From contig JAIRKB010000240.1 in the NCBI GenBank assembly GCA_031260385.1, forward strand, positions 1 through 12,175: DNA of 12,175 nucleotides. Direction: 5' to 3'. The DNA is from Propionibacteriaceae bacterium (GTDB lineage: Bacteria > Actinomycetota > Actinomycetes > Propionibacteriales > Propionibacteriaceae). A program made the position numbers and the translations under genes. Of the stretch, positions 1 through 5,309 are shown piece by piece; position 1 is the stretch's first letter, and every line of letters begins with the position of its first letter. The notes beneath the pieces were generated by a model that saw only the letters and a list, made by a program, of their open reading frames with translations, was not told the origin of the DNA and did no database searches.

Positions 1-197
1 GCAACGATGGCGGTTTCTTGATTAGCTGTACGGGCGCAATGGGCAGCGAGATCCCGTACTTCCTGCTCAGCGATCGTACGACTAGAAAAATCGACGGCAA
101 TCCCCACACAGATCAAAGCCGCCAGACTAGCTAACGGCACCATGGCGGTGATCCGACCTGTTTCACGGCGACGCCTCATAGACCCCGTTTCACTCAT
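1..197 (-). CDS. TadE/TadG-like membrane-anchored protein, N-terminal fragment
   Basis: This is a partial gene read leftward and cut by the window edge, so about 65 N-terminal residues are visible. They show an Arg-rich start (MRRRRETGRIT), then one hydrophobic segment at about residues 19-35 (AMVPLASLAALICVGIAVD), then a polar, probably helical stretch with Arg, Glu and Ala (SRTIAEQEVRDLAAHCA). A short basic N-terminus, one membrane helix ending in VD, and an alpha-helical 'R..A..EV..LA' tract is the usual look of TadE/TadG-like or pseudopilin-like small exported proteins of actinobacterial Flp/Tad clusters. No other Tad gene is visible, so the family call rests on resemblance only. The start at 197 has GAGGGG only one base upstream, which is too close for a normal ribosome site; the ATG at 179 with GGGG three bases upstream is an alternative. 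Confidence 0.45.
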   Translation of the reverse strand, partial: MSETGSMRRRRETGRITAMVPLASLAALICVGIAVDFSSRTIAEQEVRDLAAHCARTANQETAIV

Positions 198-224
198 ACC
201 CCTCGTTTTCAGGTTAATATCGGG

Positions 225-252
225 GCTCTATCAACTTCCCGACGGCCGTCAA
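225..252 (-). promoter_or_regulatory. Weak candidate promoter for the leftward fragment gene
   Basis: On the minus strand a TTGACG hexamer (247-252 on plus as CGTCAA) is followed after 16 bases by TAGAGC (225-230). The -35 is good and the -10 is poor. It lies about 30 bases upstream of the start at 197, with a DnaA box 15 bases further upstream. Weak support only. Confidence 0.2.
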
Positions 253-266
253 GCCCCACCCAAGAG

Positions 267-275
267 TTATCCACA
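267..275 (+). promoter_or_regulatory. Perfect DnaA box (TTATCCACA)
   Basis: The nonamer TTATCCACA matches the strict DnaA-box consensus and sits in the intergenic region between the leftward fragment gene and the kinase. It is followed by GG, so the 11-mer TTATCCACAGG is shared with the second box at 12048-12058. There is no cluster of boxes and no AT-rich unwinding region here, so this is not an origin; a regulatory or titration site is more likely. Confidence 0.55.
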
Positions 276-341
276 GGTCGAAAGTACTATTTTCTTCCCG
301 GCGATTCTGGGCCTGTGCCCGTTTCGGGTAAAAAGTGAGAT

Positions 342-485
342 AACTCCAGGAAATATGCCCCTTACCAGCCTAGACAGCTGGAATCCTGGAGTCAGCACCA
401 TAATAACCGCAGTTTTTGGTAGACAACCCGAATAATCAATGTGATCGCTGATAGACAGAGCCGGATTCCTGGAGTTGGCTCCAGG
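342..485. repeat. Four copies of CCTGGAG/CTCCAGG in the kinase upstream region
   Basis: The 7-mer occurs as CTCCAGG at 344-350, CCTGGAG at 385-391, CCTGGAG at 468-474 and CTCCAGG at 479-485. The first and third are embedded in an exact 11-base inverted pair, AACTCCAGGAA (342-352) and TTCCTGGAGTT (466-476). The third and fourth form a perfect 7-bp stem with a TTGG loop. Alternating orientations in non-coding DNA upstream of a signalling gene suggest operator sites, but no regulator is visible to assign them to. Confidence 0.5.
468..485. promoter_or_regulatory. Hairpin CCTGGAG-TTGG-CTCCAGG
   Basis: This is a perfect 7-bp inverted repeat with a 4-base loop, formed by the last two copies of the repeated 7-mer. 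No T-run follows it in either direction, so a protein-binding palindrome or an attenuator-like stem fits better than a simple intrinsic terminator. Confidence 0.45.
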
Positions 486-502
486 TAAACGGTCCTTGGA
501 TT

Positions 503-547
503 GGGGGCAGGGCGAGCTCGGGGGGCACAGAGAGCTCTCGAGGGGGG
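503..547 (+). other. G-run tract in the intergenic region
   Basis: Three runs of five or six G (503-507, 520-525, 542-547) plus a GGG at 510-512 fall within 45 bases, separated by segments containing GAGCTC (514-519 and 532-537). The G-runs could support a G-quadruplex on the plus strand, although two of the loops are long. The tract lies just upstream of the candidate -10 of the kinase gene. No coding sequence is apparent in the whole 198-612 interval. Confidence 0.3.
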
Positions 548-568
548 CCGCTCACTAACTGATTCCGC

Positions 569-574
569 TACAAT
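569..574 (+). promoter_or_regulatory. Candidate -10 (TACAAT) for the kinase gene
   Basis: TACAAT fits the TANNNT pattern of actinobacterial housekeeping promoters and would put the transcript start near 581, about 32 bases before the ATG. The region 16-18 bases upstream is G/C-rich (within GGGGGGCCGCTCA) and contains no recognisable -35, so an activator or alternative sigma factor may be involved. Confidence 0.35.
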
Positions 575-578
575 CGGG

Positions 579-606
579 ACTGGATATTGGGAACTGGATA
601 TTGGGG
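579..606 (+). repeat. Tandem 14-base duplication overlapping the kinase leader
   Basis: Two adjacent copies of ACTGGATATTGGG(A/G) lie at 579-592 and 593-606 and differ only in the last base. The second copy ends in the G-run that serves as ribosome-binding sequence for the ATG at 613, so the duplication has doubled a leader segment directly in front of the start codon. Confidence 0.7.
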
Positions 607-612
607 GGCGAA

Positions 613-2547
613 ATGCCGGATCAGTTGATAAATAACCGTTACCTACTGGGGGCGCCGTTGGGCAGTGGGGGAATGGGGGACGTTTGGTCGGCCCGTGACA
701 CCCAACTGAAACGGGAGGTTGCGGTCAAGCTTCTCAATCCGGGGTTGACTTCCGATCCCGTCCACCGAGAGCGGTTTCGCCGGGAGGCCGAGGCGGCAGC
801 GGGGCTTAGCCATCCTAATATCGTCACAGTGTTCGACAACGGTGAGTACGTATCGGAGGCTAACGAGGATGGTGGGAGCCAGGCAACCCCGTACATCGTT
901 ATGGAACTGGTGGTGGGGAAAACTCTGCGAGAACTACTGCAAACCCAAGGCCAGTTCCGGCCGGAGAAGGCCCTGGAGATCACAGTGGCAGTGCTCGCGG
1001 CCCTTAGTCATTCCCACCACAAGGGCATCGTTCACCGTGATATCAAGCCAGTCAATGTCATGGTCAGCGATGCTGGCGAGGTCAAGGTGATGGACTTTGG
1101 GATCGCCCGAGTCGAGGATGCGGCAAGTGGGCTCACCATGCCCGCTTCGGTGATCGGCACCCCGCATTACCTCTCCCCGGAGCAAGCGCGCGGAGAAACC
1201 GCTGATCATCGCTCGGATCTTTACTCTGTCGGTTGTCTGCTCTACGAACTGCTGACTGGCCGGCCGCCATTTCTGGGTGAGTCGGCGATTGCGTTAGCGG
1301 TTCAGCACCTTCAGGCACCGGTGGTCGCACCATCAACCCTGGATGGGAGGATAACGCCCACGATCGACGCGATTTGCGCTAAGGCGCTAGCGAAAAATCG
1401 GGAGGATCGCTACCAGACAGCGTTGGAGATGAGTGCCGACCTTAGTCGCGTGCGGGCGCAAGCGGAGGCGTCTACGCTGGTCCAGCCCATTTTCGACCAA
1501 ACTAAGGTGTTGCCCAACGCGCTGGTGTCAGTTCCGCTGGCACCGGTAAGCCTAAAGACCAAACCTAAGCGGCGTACGGGTCTCATTGTCGGCCTGATCA
1601 TGGGTTTAATCTTGGTTGGGGGAGGTACGACCGGGGTGTTGTTGGCCCTCAATGGCAAGGAGTCGGGCGGATTGGAGACTCCTCCCCAGTCCGCAACCAC
1701 GCCACCGACCTCACCGACGGCCGATTCCACCGGGACAGTGCCCGAGGTCACAGAGGTGGTCATCGGGGGTCGGACCTACTCCACAGACTTGACGTCGCTA
1801 AGCCTGTTCTTAGGCAGTCTGACTGATGCCGATATCGAGCCATTGCGATATATGACGAGTCTGACTTCGCTGAGAATGGACTTCAACTCTGTTAGTGACC
1901 TCAGCCCCTTGAGCGAGTTGGTGAACCTTCGCGAGTTGAGTATTAGCTACAACAACATCAGCGACATTACTTCCTTGAGCAAGCTAGTCAACTTGCAGAC
2001 GCTGGATCTGACACGTAACCAAGTTCAAGACGTACGGACGCTAGGCAAGCTGACCAGCTTAACTACACTAATCCTCGATGACAACCGGATCACGGATCTC
2101 ACGGCATTGAGCAGCCTGACGGAGCTAACGAAACTGTCATTAAACAAAAACACCATTAGCAGTGTCAGTGCCCTACACAGTCTAGGAAAACTAACAAAGC
2201 TCGAGTTGTCGGGAAATCTGATTGTTGATGTCGGTGCCATCGGCGAACTGAGTGTCTTGCAAGATCTAACAATGGATGACAATCTCATCGCCAACATCCA
2301 ACCCCTAGCTGGTTTGGTTTATCTGAAAACCTTGAGTCTGAATACGAATCAGATCAGTGACCTCCAGCCTCTCGAAACCCTAGTCGGATTGGAGAGCTTG
2401 CACCTGAATAGTAATCAGATCAGCGACGTGCAGCCACTATTTAAGTTGGGTAAGTTAACGAGTCTTTGGTTGTCCAGAAACCTCCTCACCGCCGAACAAC
2501 TCGCCGAACTACGCCAACAACTTCCCCGCTGCCTTATATCTGGATGA
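613..2547 (+). CDS. Transmembrane Ser/Thr protein kinase with extracellular leucine-rich repeats
   Basis: A 644-residue receptor-like kinase of the PknB (Hanks) type. The cytoplasmic kinase domain (about 10-280) has the glycine loop LGSGGMGDVW, Lys39, the helix-C Glu58, the catalytic HRDIKPVN (141-148; Asp143, Lys145, Asn148), DFG 161-163, and a Thr/Ser-bearing activation loop ending in GTPHYLSPE (182-190), so it should be active. A juxtamembrane linker and a basic KPKRRT stop precede one membrane helix (about 323-346). The outside part begins with a Thr/Pro/Ser linker (350-378), a cap, then ten leucine-rich repeats from 417 to the C-terminus. Each full repeat is exactly 22 residues with the internalin-like pattern LxxLxLxxNxIsDlxxLxxL. 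No PASTA domain is present, so the ligand is more likely a protein or glycan than muropeptide; that is inference. The ATG at 613 is preferred to the TTG at 601 because GGGGGG precedes it at good spacing. The repeat half is visibly richer in A/T than the kinase half. The ATP-site and domain calls are secure; the signal sensed is unknown. Confidence 0.93.
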   Translation: MPDQLINNRYLLGAPLGSGGMGDVWSARDTQLKREVAVKLLNPGLTSDPVHRERFRREAEAAAGLSHPNIVTVFDNGEYVSEANEDGGSQATPYIVMELVVGKTLRELLQTQGQFRPEKALEITVAVLAALSHSHHKGIVHRDIKPVNVMVSDAGEVKVMDFGIARVEDAASGLTMPASVIGTPHYLSPEQARGETADHRSDLYSVGCLLYELLTGRPPFLGESAIALAVQHLQAPVVAPSTLDGRITPTIDAICAKALAKNREDRYQTALEMSADLSRVRAQAEASTLVQPIFDQTKVLPNALVSVPLAPVSLKTKPKRRTGLIVGLIMGLILVGGGTTGVLLALNGKESGGLETPPQSATTPPTSPTADSTGTVPEVTEVVIGGRTYSTDLTSLSLFLGSLTDADIEPLRYMTSLTSLRMDFNSVSDLSPLSELVNLRELSISYNNISDITSLSKLVNLQTLDLTRNQVQDVRTLGKLTSLTTLILDDNRITDLTALSSLTELTKLSLNKNTISSVSALHSLGKLTKLELSGNLIVDVGAIGELSVLQDLTMDDNLIANIQPLAGLVYLKTLSLNTNQISDLQPLETLVGLESLHLNSNQISDVQPLFKLGKLTSLWLSRNLLTAEQLAELRQQLPRCLISG

Positions 2548-2567
2548 GGTGGTCCCCAGCGAGATGC

Positions 2568-2610
2568 GAGCGTGTCAGCGCCCCTGGGAAAAAGGGGTAC
2601 GGACACGCTC
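2568..2610. terminator. Bidirectional hairpin between convergent genes
   Basis: A perfect 9-bp outer stem (GAGCGTGTC at 2568-2576 with GACACGCTC at 2602-2610) encloses a second stem, CCCCT (2581-2585) with AGGGG (2593-2597), joined by imperfect pairing. It starts 20 bases after the kinase stop and lies 11 bases beyond the oxidoreductase stop at 2622, so it can serve both genes. Neither side has a T-run, so it may work with Rho, or be a REP-like palindrome that insulates convergent transcripts. Confidence 0.65.
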
Positions 2611-2621
2611 TACAACAGCGC

Positions 2622-5309
2622 CTATAACCCTCGGCGGGCTTTGGCTTCGGCTTCTTGGGCTTTGAACAAGCCGAATCTTGGGAGGAACTTGTCCCAGTCG
2701 ATGTCGTGGGAGTTTAGTTCCGGGCCGTCGATGCAGGCGTGTTTGCGGACCAATTTGCCGTTCTCGTAGAAGGGGACCATGCAGGCACCGCACATACCGG
2801 TAGCGTCAACCATGATCGAGTTCAGGCTGGCTTCGGTGGTGACAGCGAAGAGCTTGGTCAGATCGGAGACCGAACGCATCATCAGCGGCGGGCCGATGGT
2901 GATGACCTTGGCGATCGACCGTCCTTCGTCGAGCATGGTTTTTAGCGGTACGGTGACGAAACCTTCGATGCCGAAGGTGCCGTCATTAGTGGTGTAGATG
3001 ATGTCCAACTGGTCACCGTACTGGGCCTTGATCTTGCCAACATAGTCATTGGCGTCCGTCCAGAACATGAGGTCCTTGGAGCGGAAGCCAGCGATCAGGG
3101 TGACATGGTTGCCCCGACGCAAGTGTTCGCGCATGATCGGGTAGACCGGCGGCAGGCCAAGCCCACCGGCGGTGAAGACGACCGTCTGCCAATCGGGGAC
3201 CTTTTCCATATGGGAGGGACGACCGAGCGGGCCGGCGATCCCTTCAAAACGCTCGCCAGCTTGCATCTGGTTGATCTCGATTGAGGAGACCCCCATCGCT
3301 TGGACCACCAAGACAATCCAGCCTTGCTCGGCATCCCAGTCGGCGAGGGTCAACGGGATCAGTTCACCATTCGGTTTGGCGTGAACGCGGACAAACTGCC
3401 CCGCCTGCGCGGTGGTGGCGATTGCCGGAGCGTGAACCTTGAACTCCACAATGCCGGGGCTCAGGTCACGGCGAGCCAGGATCACCGGTGCGGCTTGGGC
3501 TCGTTCGGTGAAAGCGAGAGCGCCAGCAACATCGCCGCCGCCGCGCTCGGCCATGATCTGGTTGGCCGCCGCCTGCCCGTCACCGGCCGCCATGATGGCA
3601 GTTGAGCCACCGCGAGCGGCGTCGCCACCGGTATACAGCCCATCGAGACTGGTCTGTTGGCTATCCTCGCGCAAGATGAAGGTGCCCCAGCGGGTGACAT
3701 CGAGGCGCGGTTCCGACTCGCGGATGATCGGATTGGCGGTATTGCCGAGGGCCATGATCACCAGATCCGCTTCGACCGTCTCCGTCTGCCCGGTGGAGAC
3801 CGGACGGCGGCGGCCGGAGTCATCCGGTTCGCCCAACTTCATAACGTCGACGATGGCGGTCGTCACGAAGCCGGTCTCATTGCCTAGGAACTCGATCGGC
3901 GAGCGCAGAAGGTTGAGTTCGATCCCTTCTTCTTCTGCGTGTTCCAGTTCCTCGACCCGGGCGGGCATTTCGGCTCTGGTACGGCGGTAGACGATCGTCA
4001 CCTTGCCGCCGAGACGCCGGGCAGTACGAGCGGCGTCCATCGCCGTATTGCCGCCACCGATGATCAAGACTGTCCGTCCCTCAACGTAAGGTAGCGGTGT
4101 CTCATACTCGGGGTCGTTGGCTTGCATCAGGTTAACGCGGGTCAGGAACTCATTGGCGCTCATCACATTAAGCAGATGCTCACCGGGCACATTGAGGAAT
4201 TGCGGCAACCCGGCCCCGGAGCCGATGAAGATCCGGGCGAACCCAGCATCAAGCAGATCCTGCAAAGAAGCGGTCTTGCCGACGACAAAGTTGGTGACGA
4301 ACCGCCCCCCGAGGGCACGGATCTTCTCCACCACATCATCAATCAAGGAGTTCGGCAACCGGAACTCAGGAATTCCGAAGCGCAGCACCCCACCCAAATC
4401 ATGGAAGGCCTCGAACACCGTCACCGGGAAACCGGCCCTGGCTAGCAGATAAGTGTTGATCAGGCCGGACGGCCCAGAGCCAACGATCGCCACCGGTGGC
4501 TTCTCGGCCACCACCCAGGGATCAGGGGTCCCTTCCAGACGAGCGAGCGCGGCGCCCGGATGGGCGGCCTTATCCCACTCGGGCAGGAACCACTCAATCT
4601 GACCGATCGACATCGGGCGCTTGTGGATACAAACCCCCTGGCACTGCAACTCTTGAGGGCAGACCCGTCCCGTGACATTGGGCAGGGGATTGGACTCCTC
4701 CAACATTGTTAGAGCCTCATCAAACTTGCCTAGGCCAATCAACTCAAACATCGTCGGGATGTGGACCTGAACCGGGCAGCCGCCCTTACGCTCAGACCGC
4801 CCGGCAACCAGTTGACCAATCTCACACGGCTTGTCGCCACACTGTTTGTCGCGCAGCGCCTCCAACCAGACGAACAACTCGACCTCGCGCAAGGAGTAGC
4901 CGAGATTGAGGTAGCCGAGGAAGCCCATGTTGACTAGGTCAAAGTCGGCGTTACGGTCCTCGGGTTCGCGGATATAGGGGCCCATCCCCTGTGCCGCTGG
5001 CCAGTCAGTCGACAGGCCAGCAAACATCGGGTAGCGCTTCGAAAGGTGAGTATCGACACCGCGTAGCCACAGCCGTTGGCGCCCGACTGGCAGTTGCCAG
5101 AGGAAGCGCATTAACACGCTTGAGGTGTCATCGCCAGCCAGCAAGATCTCCCAAGCCCGCTCCACAAAGGCCGCACTCAGCTCATTTCCCGGGGCGAACT
5201 CGGCGGCAATCGCCGCGATGCCTTCGCCTAGGATCAGATCACGGAAAGCGCGCGGATCAGCCTCTAGGCGTCGCGCCAATAGGGTTAGTTCCGAACTCAG
5301 ATCGCTCAT
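2622..5309 (-). CDS. Fused NfnL(GltD-like)-NfnS(DHODB-like) FAD/Fe-S oxidoreductase
   Basis: An 895-residue cytosolic flavoprotein. After an N-terminal region of about 150 residues that I do not recognise, a GltD/NfnL-like half follows. It has Cys residues for [4Fe-4S] clusters (Cys157, 162, 178 before PVQVHIP; Cys217, 223, 227), an FAD fold (VAIVGSGPSGL, 273-283), GGVLRFGIPEFRLP, an NAD(P) fold (VLIIGGGNTAMDAARTA, 414-430) and the GltD C-terminal FAD motif YTGGDAARGGSTA (559-571). From about 606 an FNR-like half begins: a beta-barrel FAD part, an NAD-binding part with FTAGGLGLPPVYPI (712-725), and a [2Fe-2S] motif DATGMCGAC...HACIDGPE (Asp835, Cys840, Cys843, Cys859). An Asp plus three Cys at this place is the pattern of NfnS/SudB. 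Nfn enzymes couple NADH, NADPH and ferredoxin by flavin bifurcation; that this protein does so is inference. The first Cys group has three, not four, Cys in the usual spacing. The ATG at 5309 overlaps the upstream stop (ATGA) and has GGAG 8 bases before it (5318-5321), pointing to translational coupling. Confidence 0.9.
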   Translation of the reverse strand: MSDLSSELTLLARRLEADPRAFRDLILGEGIAAIAAEFAPGNELSAAFVERAWEILLAGDDTSSVLMRFLWQLPVGRQRLWLRGVDTHLSKRYPMFAGLSTDWPAAQGMGPYIREPEDRNADFDLVNMGFLGYLNLGYSLREVELFVWLEALRDKQCGDKPCEIGQLVAGRSERKGGCPVQVHIPTMFELIGLGKFDEALTMLEESNPLPNVTGRVCPQELQCQGVCIHKRPMSIGQIEWFLPEWDKAAHPGAALARLEGTPDPWVVAEKPPVAIVGSGPSGLINTYLLARAGFPVTVFEAFHDLGGVLRFGIPEFRLPNSLIDDVVEKIRALGGRFVTNFVVGKTASLQDLLDAGFARIFIGSGAGLPQFLNVPGEHLLNVMSANEFLTRVNLMQANDPEYETPLPYVEGRTVLIIGGGNTAMDAARTARRLGGKVTIVYRRTRAEMPARVEELEHAEEEGIELNLLRSPIEFLGNETGFVTTAIVDVMKLGEPDDSGRRRPVSTGQTETVEADLVIMALGNTANPIIRESEPRLDVTRWGTFILREDSQQTSLDGLYTGGDAARGGSTAIMAAGDGQAAANQIMAERGGGDVAGALAFTERAQAAPVILARRDLSPGIVEFKVHAPAIATTAQAGQFVRVHAKPNGELIPLTLADWDAEQGWIVLVVQAMGVSSIEINQMQAGERFEGIAGPLGRPSHMEKVPDWQTVVFTAGGLGLPPVYPIMREHLRRGNHVTLIAGFRSKDLMFWTDANDYVGKIKAQYGDQLDIIYTTNDGTFGIEGFVTVPLKTMLDEGRSIAKVITIGPPLMMRSVSDLTKLFAVTTEASLNSIMVDATGMCGACMVPFYENGKLVRKHACIDGPELNSHDIDWDKFLPRFGLFKAQEAEAKARRGL

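Noticed and set aside
267..275. Replication origin in the left intergenic region
   Set aside because: Only one strict DnaA box, no AT-rich unwinding element, and no dnaA or dnaN beside it.
142..435. Rightward open frame of 97 codons in the left intergenic region
   Set aside because: It runs antisense to the start of the leftward membrane protein, shows no recognisable domain, and covers the DnaA box and repeated operator-like words.
1672..1797. PASTA domains in the kinase outer part
   Set aside because: The segment after the membrane helix is a Thr/Pro/Ser linker and then LRRs; no PASTA-like pattern of about 65 residues is seen.
3439..3990. Rightward open frame of 183 codons antisense to the Nfn-like gene
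   Set aside because: Its translation is rich in Ser, Arg and Pro with no fold signs, as expected for the antisense frame of a GC-rich gene.
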